From the NCBI RefSeq assembly GCF_030814955.1, contig NZ_JAUSWB010000008.1, positions 62,001 through 126,000 of the forward strand: a DNA stretch of 64,000 nt, in the 5' to 3' direction. Every line of letters begins with the position of its first letter. Within the stretch, counting starts at the first letter, position 1. Positions 1 through 8,506 of the stretch are shown in pieces. Source of the DNA: Planomicrobium stackebrandtii. Lineage in GTDB: Bacteria; Bacillota; Bacilli; Bacillales_A; Planococcaceae. The position numbers and the translations under genes were made by a program. The notes beneath the pieces are model-generated. The model saw nothing but the letters and a program-made list of their open reading frames with translations. It was not told the origin of the DNA and made no database searches.

Positions 1-49
1 TCTATTCATCGATGGCTTGGCTGACGTGGTATTGAGAAAGCTGGCATAA
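1..49 (+). CDS. hemH: Ferrochelatase, C-terminal end (partial)
   Basis: The window opens inside a gene. From base 2 the frame reads LFIDGLADVVLRKLA and stops at TAA 47-49. This matches the usual C-terminus of Bacillus-type HemH (coproporphyrin/protoporphyrin ferrochelatase), which inserts iron into the porphyrin in the cytosol. The next gene is hemY, the normal downstream partner in hemEHY operons. Only about 15 residues are visible, so the call rests on this short tail plus position. Confidence 0.75.
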   Translation, partial: LFIDGLADVVLRKLA

Positions 50-79
50 AAATAAACCAATTGAAAGTGAGGATTGAAC

Positions 80-1519
80 GTGGCTGGACAAACGCATAAA
101 GTAATCGTCGTCGGCGGGGGCATCACAGGACTGTCGGCAGCATACTACTTACAAAAGCAAGCGATTGAGCAAGGTATGGAGATTGAAATCACAGTGATTG
201 AAGCAGCCCATCGTCTAGGCGGGAACATCCAGACTTTGCAAAAAGATGGCTTTGTAATTGAGCGTGGTCCGGATTCGTTTATCTCACGAAAAAACAGCAT
301 CCAGCAGTTGGCCGGAGAGTTGGGGATTGGAAGCCAGTTAATTCAAAGTGCTCCCGGCAAAACACATGTGGCTGTTGAAAATCAATTGTATGCGATTCCG
401 GCTGGCACCGTAATGGGTGTGCCAACGAATTTCGGCTCATTCCTTGCTTCGGGCATTAGTTCCTGGTTCGGCAAAGCCCGGGCTATGGGAGACTTCTTCC
501 TGCCTGTATCACCGACACTTGAAGATCAGCCGCTGGGCAAGTTTTTGAGGCGCAGATTTGGAAATGAATTAGTTGAGAATTTAATCGAACCTTTGTTTTC
601 TGGCGTGTTTGCCGGCGATATTGATCGCTTGAGCTTGAAAGCGACTTTTCCGGAACTGCTTGAAACCGAACAACAGCACCGCAGTTTGATGCGCGGCTTA
701 AAAAAAAGCCGGATATCGGACTACCGTGCTTTTAATACTGAAAAAGAAGGCATGTTTCAAACTTTTAAGGGCGGTCTGGAAACTCTCGTTCACACATTGG
801 AAAAAGAACTTGAAGCCTGTACCATCCTTAAAGGTGTAAAAGTGGAAAAGCTGGAACAACACACTGGACAGGCTAAATTACAGCTCAACAATGGAGCCGC
901 GATTATGGGGGATGCAGTGATCTTTGCCTTGCCGCATGCGAAGCTCCTGCCAATCTTTGAACCTTTTGGGTTGATGAAAGGCTTGAAAGAAATGCCTTCC
1001 ACATCCATTGCAACGGTATCCATCGCTTTTCCGGAAGGTGCCGTTACGCCGAAACAAGACTGCATGGGGTTTGTGGTGGCACGAAACAGTGATTTCACCA
1101 TTACTGCCTGTTCAGCAGCCCATCTGAAATGGCCAGGCTTGGTTCCGCCTGGAAAAACGATGTACCGCTCATTTATAGGGCGTGTAGGAGACGAGGCGGT
1201 CGTGGATTTGTCTGACAAAGAAATTGTCAAAGCCGTAATGGAAGACCTGCATAAATTATTGGACATTCAGGCCGACCCTGAATTTACCGTCGTTTCTCGC
1301 ATGAAAGAAGCGATGCCTCAATATACAGTAGGGCATAAAGAACGGATTGCTTTGGCGAAAAAAGAGCTGCATGAAGCGATGCCGATGGTGCAAATTGCGG
1401 GCGGATCTTTTGAAGGATTTGGATTGCCTGCTTGCGTCGATCAAGGAAAAGCCGCCGCCAATCAATTAATTGACCAATTTACTGCTGAACCATTCAGCAT
1501 GGAGGGAAATCTACAATGA
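80..1519 (+). CDS. hemY: Coproporphyrinogen III / protoporphyrinogen oxidase HemY (CgoX)
   Basis: FAD-dependent oxidase that removes six electrons from the porphyrinogen during haem synthesis; in Firmicutes the substrate is normally coproporphyrinogen III. The N-terminus carries the dinucleotide-binding motif VIVVGGGITGLSAAYYL, followed by the family's GGNIQT and ERGPDSF segments. The length (479 aa) is typical. I place the start at GTG 80 rather than TTG 74, because the ribosome site GTGAGG (67-72) lies 7 nt before 80 but only 1 nt before 74. It follows hemH and overlaps the next gene by 4 nt (ATGA), so the haem operon continues into the lipoprotein gene. Confidence 0.93.
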   Translation: MAGQTHKVIVVGGGITGLSAAYYLQKQAIEQGMEIEITVIEAAHRLGGNIQTLQKDGFVIERGPDSFISRKNSIQQLAGELGIGSQLIQSAPGKTHVAVENQLYAIPAGTVMGVPTNFGSFLASGISSWFGKARAMGDFFLPVSPTLEDQPLGKFLRRRFGNELVENLIEPLFSGVFAGDIDRLSLKATFPELLETEQQHRSLMRGLKKSRISDYRAFNTEKEGMFQTFKGGLETLVHTLEKELEACTILKGVKVEKLEQHTGQAKLQLNNGAAIMGDAVIFALPHAKLLPIFEPFGLMKGLKEMPSTSIATVSIAFPEGAVTPKQDCMGFVVARNSDFTITACSAAHLKWPGLVPPGKTMYRSFIGRVGDEAVVDLSDKEIVKAVMEDLHKLLDIQADPEFTVVSRMKEAMPQYTVGHKERIALAKKELHEAMPMVQIAGGSFEGFGLPACVDQGKAAANQLIDQFTAEPFSMEGNLQ

Positions 1520-1986
1520 AGAAATTTTTGTGGTTAGGCTTGCCGATTTTACTGCTTGCTGCTTGTGGAACCGGTGAAGCTGATTCTTCTGGAGCCGGAG
1601 ATCCGATTGAAGAAGTGATGGTGTCATTTAACACTGATACCCAGGCTGATCCATCGGAAGAAGTAGTATTGTCGGTTACAGTGACACAAGGGGACGAAGC
1701 TGTAGAAGACGCAGACGAAATTGTCTATGAAGTCTGGGAGTCCGGAAATCGCGACAACAGCGAAATGATTACGGCTGAACATACTGAAGATGGTGTCTAC
1801 GAAGCAAAAACCACTTTTGAAGAAGAGGGACTTTATTACATGCAGGCGCATACGACGGCACGAAGCCTGCATGTTATGCCGAAACAGGAAGTTACGGTCG
1901 GCAATCCGGATCCAGATTCCATCGTTTCGGATGACAGTGAAGATTCACAAGGCATGGGTAAAATGGAAGACCATTCCGGCCATTGA
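1516..1986 (+). CDS. YtkA/FixH-like lipoprotein
   Basis: A 156-aa exported lipoprotein. It has a lysine start, a hydrophobic stretch and the lipobox LLAAC with Cys17 as the lipidated residue. The mature part is acidic and beta-rich and resembles the YtkA-like (FixH-related) domain: VMVSFNTDTQ near the start, then EVVLSVTVTQGDEAVEDADEI and GLYYMQAHTTARSLHVMPKQEV. The C-terminus (GMGKMEDHSGH) has Met and His residues that could bind metal. ATG overlaps the hemY stop, implying translational coupling and a possible link to haem or respiratory metal handling. The exact role is unknown. Confidence 0.75.
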   Translation: MKKFLWLGLPILLLAACGTGEADSSGAGDPIEEVMVSFNTDTQADPSEEVVLSVTVTQGDEAVEDADEIVYEVWESGNRDNSEMITAEHTEDGVYEAKTTFEEEGLYYMQAHTTARSLHVMPKQEVTVGNPDPDSIVSDDSEDSQGMGKMEDHSGH

Positions 1987-2000
1987 TATAGAACTCCAGA

Positions 2001-2030
2001 GGCATCGCTTAGGCGGTGTCTTTTTAATTT
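2001..2030 (+). terminator. Terminator of the hem/lipoprotein operon
   Basis: An 8-bp stem (GGCATCGC with GCGGTGTC, two G-T pairs) with a 4-nt loop is followed by TTTTTAATTT, 15 nt after the lipoprotein stop. Confidence 0.8.
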
Positions 2031-2635
2031 TGTGAATAAAAGACAGATGCATCGTTTGAAGAGCAAAATTTTTTCTGGTTTCTATAGCCGCTTCGGTCGC
2101 TCTGGAGTAGGTTTCCACAATAAGCCAGGCAGCTGAAGGACGCTGCCTGGCTTATTGCTCCACCCACTCCGTTGCCGCGCCTCAGCTGAGGGTGTATTTG
2201 ATAGGTGGCAATTCTACTTGTTTGGTATAGATAGGATGGATTAAAATTCTAAAATCGCTCGGCAGCGGTGGTGCACGCGCCGTCGCTTGGCTTGGGGTGG
2301 TTATGTGTAGGTTTCGTGGCTTTACCTCACCAGTTCACATTTCTACCTAAGAGAAGTGATGCTTCTACCTTAACTTTTTAGTTTTCTACATGAAGCTTTT
2401 GTATTTCTATGCAGATTTTTGAAAATATGATGCGAAAATAGTCTGCTTAGTGGTTGAAAGATTCATCACTCATGGACTGTCAACAAACCAAAAGCAGAAA
2501 GCGATCCGCTGCGCTTCTCCGACATGCCCGCTTTTCGCAGGCGAAAAGCATAAGTACAACTCATTTTTTCATCACCTCCTCGAATGAATATAACAGTGAT
2601 GCCTATCTTCTCATCCACATTAAGAAGAACTCTAA
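2031..2635. other. Gene-free stretch with inverted repeats
   Basis: About 600 bp without a convincing gene; an open frame at 2454-2648 has no ribosome site or recognisable product. It holds a perfect 15-bp inverted repeat at 2119-2156 and a 9-bp one at 2530-2549 (GCTTTTCGC, 2-nt gap, GCGAAAAGC). GC-rich patches such as 2088-2210 and 2249-2305 look unlike the AT-rich spacers elsewhere and may be remnants of dispersed repeats. Confidence 0.5.
2119..2156. repeat. Perfect 15-bp inverted repeat (hairpin)
   Basis: The arms 2119-2133 and 2142-2156 (AATAAGCCAGGCAGC and its complement) are separated by the 8-nt loop TGAAGGAC. Outer flanks GGAGTAGG (2104-2111) and CCCACTCC (about 2164-2171) can extend pairing with one mismatch. 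There is no T-run, so it is not a standard terminator. Confidence 0.7.
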
Positions 2636-2692
2636 AGAAAGAGCGTAAGACGGCGACTCCCGCGGGAAAGCGTCCGTCTGAAGCGATTTCTC
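2636..2692. repeat. Dispersed structured repeat, copy A
   Basis: Copy A of a roughly 50-bp element also found at 54310-54368. The shared core is GAGCGTAAG..GGCGACTCC..GGGAAAGCGTCC..CTG.AGCGATTTCT. The inner stem is AGACGG (2648-2653) with CCGTCT (2674-2679). An outer stem AGAAA/TTTCT is possible. The changed stem bases are compensated in copy B. Confidence 0.75.
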
Positions 2693-2726
2693 TCCCTTTA
2701 CACTAATTTAAATTACTTCATAAAAA

Positions 2727-2760
2727 AAGAAACAGCGCCGGCAAGCGCTGCTTCTTTTTT
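2727..2760. terminator. Bidirectional terminator downstream of yhfH
   Basis: A 12-bp stem (AAGAAACAGCGC with GCGCTGCTTCTT, one mismatch) surrounds the loop CGGCAA. T-runs lie on both strands, so it can end the minus-strand yhfH transcript. Confidence 0.8.
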
Positions 2761-2781
2761 ATAAGTATGTTTTACTGGATT

Positions 2782-2907
2782 TTATAATTCGCTGCAAGTG
2801 TCACATTTAGTACCATAACATTCATGCTGCTCTTCGATCTTTTCTCCGCAAGTCGCGCACTGTTTCGGGGGCAAGTTCTTGAAAAATTCAACTACGTTTT
2901 CAATCAT
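2782..2907 (-). CDS. yhfH: YhfH-family small zinc-ribbon protein
   Basis: A 41-aa protein reading MIENVVEFFKNLPPKQCATC in its first half, with a second Cys cluster (CYGTKCDTC) near the end. The CxxC pairs suggest one bound zinc ion. This is the conserved YhfH family of Bacillales, function unknown. In B. subtilis yhfH also lies close to the lipoate ligase gene lplJ (yhfJ), as here. The start is ATG 2905-2907, 9 nt after AAGGAG. An in-frame upstream ATG at 2914-2916 abuts the ribosome site and is unlikely. A bidirectional terminator follows. Confidence 0.87.
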   Translation of the reverse strand: MIENVVEFFKNLPPKQCATCGEKIEEQHECYGTKCDTCSEL

Positions 2908-3048
2908 AACTTCCATCTCCTTTGTTATAGTACTGTCTGTGTTTAAGTAAGTGTATTATAACAGTTTGGATTCGTCAACCCTAAACAATGAATTTATTCA
3001 AATAATCCGTTAAACTGAAGAGAAGAACGCAGCAAAAGGAGAGAGATT

Positions 3049-4041
3049 ATGTATTTCGTAGACAATAAAGGCATTACAGACCCCCGGATTAACTTGGCAA
3101 TCGAAGAATATCTTTTGAAATCGATGGATGTTGAAAAGGATCCATTCCTTCTGTTCTATATCAATGAACCTTCAATTATTATTGGCAAGAACCAAAACAC
3201 TTCAGAAGAAATTAATACAGATTATGTGGATTCCAAAGGCATTCATGTGGTGCGCCGTTTATCCGGAGGCGGAGCGGTTTACCATGATCTTGGAAATTTG
3301 AATTATAGCTTTATCACAGTGGACGACGGCAACAGCTTCCGCAATTTCCGCAAATTCACTGAACCGGTAGTAAAAGCCCTGCAAAGTCTTGGCGTTAATG
3401 CAGAGCTGTCGGGCCGCAATGATTTGATGGCGGAAGGGCGAAAAGTTTCAGGCAACGCGCAATTTTCAACGAGAGGGCGCATGTTCAGCCACGGGACTTT
3501 GTTGTTTGATACGCAGGTTGATGAAGTGGTGTCTGCGCTGAAAGTCAGCAAAGAGAAAATCGAGTCGAAAGGCATCAAGTCAATCCGCAGCCGTGTGGCG
3601 AACATTTCGGAGTTTTTGAAAGAGCCGATGACTGTCGCAGAATTCCGCAACGCTGTGCTGCATTCGATTTTTGAAGGTGAAGAAAATGTCCGTTATTATG
3701 AACTGACAGACGAAGACTGGAAGAGCATCCATGAGTTGTCGCAAGAGCGCTACGGCAACTGGGATTGGAACTACGGCAAATCGCCGAAATTCAACATCAA
3801 GCATTCCCATCGCTTCCCGGTTGGCGGCATCGACGTTAGGCTGCAAGTAGATAAGGGCATTGTTCAAGATGCAAATATTTACGGTGACTTTTTCGGTGTG
3901 GGCGACGTATCGGAAATCGAACAGGCAATCATCGGTTCGAAGTATGAGCGGGCTTCATTGGATAAGGCAATTGCCGGCATCGATATCCCGAAACTTCTGG
4001 GCGGCATCACGACGGAAGAGTTTTTGAAATTAATTTATTAA
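3049..4041 (+). CDS. lplJ: Lipoate-protein ligase LplJ
   Basis: Activates lipoate (or octanoate) with ATP and attaches it to the lysine of E2 subunits and GcvH in the cytosol. The 330 aa show the LplA-type motif RRLSGGGAVYHDLGNLNYSF (near residue 70), then ELSGRNDLMAEGRKVSGNAQ (with the catalytic lysine region), and a C-terminal accessory domain. The length fits the family. The start ATG follows AAAGGAGAG. It is a single-gene unit with its own terminator just downstream. Confidence 0.95.
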   Translation: MYFVDNKGITDPRINLAIEEYLLKSMDVEKDPFLLFYINEPSIIIGKNQNTSEEINTDYVDSKGIHVVRRLSGGGAVYHDLGNLNYSFITVDDGNSFRNFRKFTEPVVKALQSLGVNAELSGRNDLMAEGRKVSGNAQFSTRGRMFSHGTLLFDTQVDEVVSALKVSKEKIESKGIKSIRSRVANISEFLKEPMTVAEFRNAVLHSIFEGEENVRYYELTDEDWKSIHELSQERYGNWDWNYGKSPKFNIKHSHRFPVGGIDVRLQVDKGIVQDANIYGDFFGVGDVSEIEQAIIGSKYERASLDKAIAGIDIPKLLGGITTEEFLKLIY

Positions 4042-4051
4042 GAATGTCCGG

Positions 4052-4080
4052 GAGCCTGCTTTTATGCAGGCTCTTTTGTT
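4052..4080 (+). terminator. lplJ terminator
   Basis: Perfect 8-bp stem GAGCCTGC/GCAGGCTC with loop TTTTAT, followed by TTTTGTT. Confidence 0.88.
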
Positions 4081-4113
4081 AAAATGGAAAGAAAAAGGAA
4101 AGGGGGAATCAAT

Positions 4114-4818
4114 GTGGCTGTTCAACGGATCTTCATTGTCGAAGATGATTTGAAAATTGCGGAGTTATTGGCAGAGACGTTAAGGAAATACCATTACGAA
4201 GTAAAGACCGCAAAAGATTTTGATCAAATTATCGAAGAGTTCGAAGCTTTTGATCCCCATTTGATTTTACTTGATATTAACCTGCCTTCTTATGATGGCT
4301 ATTACTGGTGCCGCCAGCTCAGGCAGCAAACTACGTGTCCAATCTTATTCATTTCAGCCCGTTCGGGAGAAATGGATCAAGTCTTCGCCTTGGAAAACGG
4401 AGGGGATGATTTTATTACGAAACCTTTCCATTATGAAATCGTCCTTGCAAAAATAAGAAGCCATCTGCGCAGAGCCTACGGCGAATATGCACCAAAGCAG
4501 GAAGAACGCTCCATCAAAGCAGGGCGCATCGTGCTGTACATGGAACGCATGGAGCTGCATGTAAAATCGGAAGCTATCCCGTTGCAGAAAAAAGAATGTA
4601 CAATTCTCGAACTGCTGCTAACGAGTTATCCCAAGGTGGTGTCGCGCGAGCAGCTGCTGGAAGAGTTGTGGGATGACCAGGCGTTTGTTGACGAAAACAC
4701 ATTGAATGTCAATATGACCCGCGTGCGGAAAAAACTTGCCGACTACGGCGTGCTGTCGGCCATCGAAACAGTCAGAGGAGCCGGATACCGGCTGCTGCTC
4801 CATGAGGAGGAAGCGTAA
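4114..4818 (+). CDS. Bce-type response regulator (OmpR family)
   Basis: DNA-binding regulator paired with the kinase that follows. The receiver domain begins RIFIVEDD, with phospho-acceptor Asp54 in LLDINLP and the conserved lysine in FITKPF. The C-terminal half is a winged helix (LTSYPKVVSREQLLEELWDD, then ENTLNVNMTRVRKKL and VRGAGYRL). I prefer GTG 4114, preceded by AAAGGGGGA, over ATG 4084, which lacks a site; this gives 234 aa. The gene opens a four-gene unit with kinase, ATPase and permease, which is the layout of BceRS-BceAB and YxdJK-LM detoxification modules. Its target is probably this same operon. Confidence 0.9.
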   Translation: MAVQRIFIVEDDLKIAELLAETLRKYHYEVKTAKDFDQIIEEFEAFDPHLILLDINLPSYDGYYWCRQLRQQTTCPILFISARSGEMDQVFALENGGDDFITKPFHYEIVLAKIRSHLRRAYGEYAPKQEERSIKAGRIVLYMERMELHVKSEAIPLQKKECTILELLLTSYPKVVSREQLLEELWDDQAFVDENTLNVNMTRVRKKLADYGVLSAIETVRGAGYRLLLHEEEA

Positions 4819-5891
4819 TGCTGCGATTATTCTTGAGAGAGCATGCGGCATTTATCGTTTTTCAGATTGTGCTGGTGGCGTTCATTATGCTGCTGTACTG
4901 GCTGGATGGCTTCCGGAATCTGGATACCGCAATTTATTCCTTTGTCATCAGCAGCGTACTGGTCATCACGTTCCTGAGCGCCCGCTTTGTCAAACGCTAT
5001 CAGTATTACCAACGGATTTTGGCGACACCGCAAAGCATGGAACATGTGCTTCAGCGTGAAGGCAAATCACCAGAACAAATCCAGAACGAAATTTATCTGC
5101 AGAAATTGTACCGCTTGTACCAGCATGAGGTGCAATCTTTATATGCGACCCAAAATCGCCATCTGCAGTTTATGAACCAATGGGTACATCAGATGAAAAC
5201 ACCTTTATCCGTGATGCATTTGCTGCTTCAGGAAGAACGGGAACTCGATAAGAACAGTGTCCGCGAAGAAATGGACCGTTTGAAAGCAGGATTGGATACC
5301 GTGCTGATGAATGCGCGCTTAGACACGTTTGAGCAGGATATGCAAATCGAACAAGTTGATTTGCGCTCATTGGTCCGCGAAGTAGCGACAGAGAACAAGC
5401 GGCTGTTCATATCTAAACGTGTTTATCCGGAAATATCGATCGGAGAAGAACATATTGTTGCAACCGATCAAAAATGGATGAAGTTTATCATTGGACAATT
5501 TTTTACCAATGCAGTCAAATATACATTTGAACCGAATAAAAAAGTAATGATTGCCGCCGAATGCTCAAATGGCAACACGCTCCTTACGATCCGGGACGAA
5601 GGAATCGGCATTCCTTCTTCTGATCTGCCGCGCGTAACCAAAGCATTTTTCACTGGAGAAAATGGACGGAAAACGGGAGAATCTACAGGCATGGGCTTGT
5701 TCCTGGCAAAAGAAGTTTGCCGGAAATTGGGCCATGAACTGGCGATTTCTTCCGTTCAAGGAGAAGGGACAACCGTCTCTGTGCTGTTCTTCAACCAAGA
5801 TCTTGCAACACAGGAGGAAAATGATGACAGTAGTGAAAATCGACGAAGTGACAAAAGTATACGAGGGGAAAGTGACCCACCGGGCAGTTAA
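4818..5891 (+). CDS. Bce-type intramembrane-sensing histidine kinase
   Basis: Two closely spaced TM helices (about residues 10-29 and 38-56) leave almost no extracellular loop. Such kinases do not sense directly but listen to the partner ABC transporter. The H-box is in NQWVHQMKTPLSVMHLLL, the N-box is FTNAVKY, and the ATP-lid motifs are DEGIGIP and STGMGLFLAKEV. ATG overlaps the regulator stop (TAATG). The gene runs 71 nt into the ATPase gene, giving a hydrophilic tail (QEENDDSSENRRSDKS) after the catalytic domain. That tail could be real or a late frame change; the domain itself is complete. Confidence 0.9.
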   Translation: MLRLFLREHAAFIVFQIVLVAFIMLLYWLDGFRNLDTAIYSFVISSVLVITFLSARFVKRYQYYQRILATPQSMEHVLQREGKSPEQIQNEIYLQKLYRLYQHEVQSLYATQNRHLQFMNQWVHQMKTPLSVMHLLLQEERELDKNSVREEMDRLKAGLDTVLMNARLDTFEQDMQIEQVDLRSLVREVATENKRLFISKRVYPEISIGEEHIVATDQKWMKFIIGQFFTNAVKYTFEPNKKVMIAAECSNGNTLLTIRDEGIGIPSSDLPRVTKAFFTGENGRKTGESTGMGLFLAKEVCRKLGHELAISSVQGEGTTVSVLFFNQDLATQEENDDSSENRRSDKSIRGESDPPGS

Positions 5892-6597
5892 CCAGCTGAG
5901 CTTCACAGTGGAAAAAGGTGAATTTTTGGCAGTGATGGGACCTTCAGGAAGCGGCAAAACAACGCTGCTGAATTTGATTTCCACCATTGACTCGCTGACT
6001 TCCGGTGAGATTTTAATCGACGGCACCAATCCGCATCTCCTGGATAAAAATGAGTTGGCACTGTTTCGCAGAAGGGAATTGGGGTTTGTTTTTCAAGATT
6101 TCAATTTATTGCAGATGCTGACTGTTGAAGAAAATCTGGTGCTGCCTTTAACGCTCGATTATGTCCCTATCGATGAAATGGCACGGCGGGTGCTGCTTGT
6201 TGCCAAACGCCTTGGACTGACTTCGATCCTTCATAAAAAGCCGAATGAAATTTCCGGAGGCGAAGCCCAGCGTACGGCAATTGGCCGCGCACTTATCCAC
6301 CAGCCTGCGCTTATTCTGGCTGATGAGCCAACAGGGAATCTGGACTCCAAATCGTCGCGGGATGTACTGGAAATTTTATCGAATGCGGCGAATGACAGCA
6401 ACACTACCATAATCATGGTGACGCACGATCCGATTGCTGCAAGCTATTGCGACCGCGTACTTTTCATTAAAGACGGTGAATTTTTCAACGAAATTTATGG
6501 AGATGAACGGCGCCAGACATTTTATCAACGAATTTTGAATGTCCTGTCGTTGCTAGGGGGATCCGTGAATGACCTTTCGGCAACTCGCTTACCATAA
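5821..6597 (+). CDS. Bce-type ABC transporter ATPase
   Basis: A 258-aa ATPase with Walker A GPSGSGKTTLL, Q-loop FQDFNLL, signature ISGGEAQR, Walker B LILADEPTGNLD and the switch His in MVTHDP. It belongs to the MacB/LolD-like group that works with a single large FtsX-type permease in peptide-antibiotic sensing and removal. The start is ATG 5821, after AGGAGG 5812-5817; an adjacent ATG at 5824 is also possible. It lies inside the 3' end of the kinase gene, and its own 3' end overlaps the permease by 29 nt, so all three are tightly coupled. Confidence 0.93.
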   Translation: MMTVVKIDEVTKVYEGKVTHRAVNQLSFTVEKGEFLAVMGPSGSGKTTLLNLISTIDSLTSGEILIDGTNPHLLDKNELALFRRRELGFVFQDFNLLQMLTVEENLVLPLTLDYVPIDEMARRVLLVAKRLGLTSILHKKPNEISGGEAQRTAIGRALIHQPALILADEPTGNLDSKSSRDVLEILSNAANDSNTTIIMVTHDPIAASYCDRVLFIKDGEFFNEIYGDERRQTFYQRILNVLSLLGGSVNDLSATRLP

Positions 6598-8506
6598 CGT
6601 TGTCCGCAACAGAAGAAACTATGCTGCTTTCTTTCTGGCCAGTGTTTTTTCAGTCATGGTATTTTTTGTCTACTCGATGTTCATTTTTCACCCGGCATTC
6701 GAGGAAGAAGGTCTTCGGCTGCTGGCCATCCGCGGAATGCTGATTGCGGAAGTGGTCCTTTATATTTTCACGCTGTTTTTTCTGTTTTATTCGATGAGCG
6801 CTTTTTTGCAGGCCCGATCGAAGGAATTCGGCGTGCTGATGCATCTGGGAATGACGAAAAAACAATTGAACAAACTAATCTTTTTTGAAATGCTCATCAT
6901 TGGCACAATCTCCACTGCAACAGGCATTGCGTTCGGTTTTGCTTTCTCGAAATTCTTTTTCATGATCGGCCGTGAAATTATGGAGTTGGAGTCTCTGCCG
7001 CTGTATGTTTCGTGGGAACCATTCTTGTTAACCATTGCCGCATTTGCCAGCCTTTTTGTCATTATTTCATTCATTAGTGTTGGATTTATCCGCACAAAGC
7101 GGATTGTCGATTTGCTGCAGGGATTTTGGAAAGTGGAAGAAGAAACAAAATCGTCGACGGTGCTGTCGATTATGGGAATTGTCTTTTTAGCTGTCGCTTA
7201 TACATTTGCTGCGAACGTTTCTGACCGGACCGTCTACCAGATGATTTTTATCGTTCCGCCGCTTGCCACGTTTGGCACGTATTTATTTTTTACCCACACA
7301 ATTCATTCGTTGCTGCGGCTGTATAAACGCAAAAAGACAGTATACTGGAAAAAAACACGCCTGGTTTCGCTGGCCGAAGCTTCTGTCAAATTGAAAGACA
7401 GTGCCCAAATGTTCTTTATTGTCACCATCGTATCGACTGTCGCTTTTTTGACAGTGGGAACTTTGGCGTCTTTCATGTCCTATACAGGCGATTTCCGTGA
7501 ATCAAATCCGCTTGGCCTCGTCTATATTTCGTTTAATGGAAACGACCAGGAGGCTGAGCATATTGAGCGCTTGACCAGCCAGTTGGAAAGTGAGCAATTG
7601 TCCTATGACTTGGTTGAACTGAATGTTAAGCGGCAAACGTCCGGGGCTTCCGGCAACGATGTGGACATCTTATCGCTGTCTGAGTTTAATCGCTTAGCAG
7701 GTGCGCTTGATTTTGACCCGGCGCAATTGCAGGAAGGCGAAGGGATGTTTGTTCCGTTTTCACTTGATTCACTAAAGACATTGGAAAGTACGAGCGTCGA
7801 TACGGTGTTGTTTGAAAGTGACGTGCCCTTGTCAATCCGCTCGACATACCCGCATGTCGTCTTTCCCATCCATACTTTAAATGTCAATACAATTGTAGTC
7901 AGCGACGCTGATTATGAAGCAATCAATCAGCCTCTGCTTGGATATGAAGCCGGTGCATCGGATTTTACTTATTACGCCTTTGATGTGCTGAACTGGACAG
8001 AGACAATAAATATCGGCAATCGGCTTACGGATACGGTGAGCGAAGCGGTGGAAACTGCGGATTTCAATGGAGTAAACTTTTTCTTTGAAAATCCGGGCGA
8101 CGATTACCGCTGGTTCAAGTCATCGTTTGCTTTGCTGCTGTTTATTGGAGTGATGGTGGCGGCTGTGTTCCTGCTGGCAGCCGGCAGCTTTATATATTTC
8201 AAGTTATATACCGGCCTTGAGCGGGACCGTAAACAGTATAAATTATTGATTCGTCTGGGCATGACAGATAAGGAACTGGGTAAAATTGTAAACCGGCAGC
8301 TGGTTCCCCAATTCTTTTTACCATGGAGCTTGGCCTTGCTGCACAGCGCATTTGCTTTTATTTCGCTGCAGGTAGTATGGGAAGAGTTTGCCGAACTGTC
8401 GATTCTCGGTGAAATGGCTCTCGTGCTCGGCGGCTTTACCGTTGCGCAAATCCTGTACTTTTTTCTGATCCGCTGGCGCTATGTCGCCCATCTGCAGGCA
8501 CCGTGA
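6569..8506 (+). CDS. Bce-type ABC transporter permease (FtsX domain)
   Basis: A 645-aa membrane protein. An N-terminal TM helix and FtsX-type core are followed by more TM segments and a large extracytoplasmic domain (about residues 310-510, many Asp/Ser/Thr). Three TM helices close the C-terminus (FALLLFIGVMVAAVFLLAAG onward). This is the BceB/YxdM architecture, in which the big outer domain recognises peptide antibiotics such as bacitracin or defensin-like peptides. The substrate cannot be read from sequence. ATG 6569 follows AGGGGG with 8-nt spacing. A perfect palindrome spans the stop codon. Confidence 0.91.
   Translation: MTFRQLAYHNVVRNRRNYAAFFLASVFSVMVFFVYSMFIFHPAFEEEGLRLLAIRGMLIAEVVLYIFTLFFLFYSMSAFLQARSKEFGVLMHLGMTKKQLNKLIFFEMLIIGTISTATGIAFGFAFSKFFFMIGREIMELESLPLYVSWEPFLLTIAAFASLFVIISFISVGFIRTKRIVDLLQGFWKVEEETKSSTVLSIMGIVFLAVAYTFAANVSDRTVYQMIFIVPPLATFGTYLFFTHTIHSLLRLYKRKKTVYWKKTRLVSLAEASVKLKDSAQMFFIVTIVSTVAFLTVGTLASFMSYTGDFRESNPLGLVYISFNGNDQEAEHIERLTSQLESEQLSYDLVELNVKRQTSGASGNDVDILSLSEFNRLAGALDFDPAQLQEGEGMFVPFSLDSLKTLESTSVDTVLFESDVPLSIRSTYPHVVFPIHTLNVNTIVVSDADYEAINQPLLGYEAGASDFTYYAFDVLNWTETINIGNRLTDTVSEAVETADFNGVNFFFENPGDDYRWFKSSFALLLFIGVMVAAVFLLAAGSFIYFKLYTGLERDRKQYKLLIRLGMTDKELGKIVNRQLVPQFFLPWSLALLHSAFAFISLQVVWEEFAELSILGEMALVLGGFTVAQILYFFLIRWRYVAHLQAP

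Noticed and set aside
2454..2648. Open frame of 64 aa after yhfH region
   Set aside because: No ribosome site, odd composition (poly-Ser/Arg), and it runs into the dispersed repeat; better explained as non-coding.
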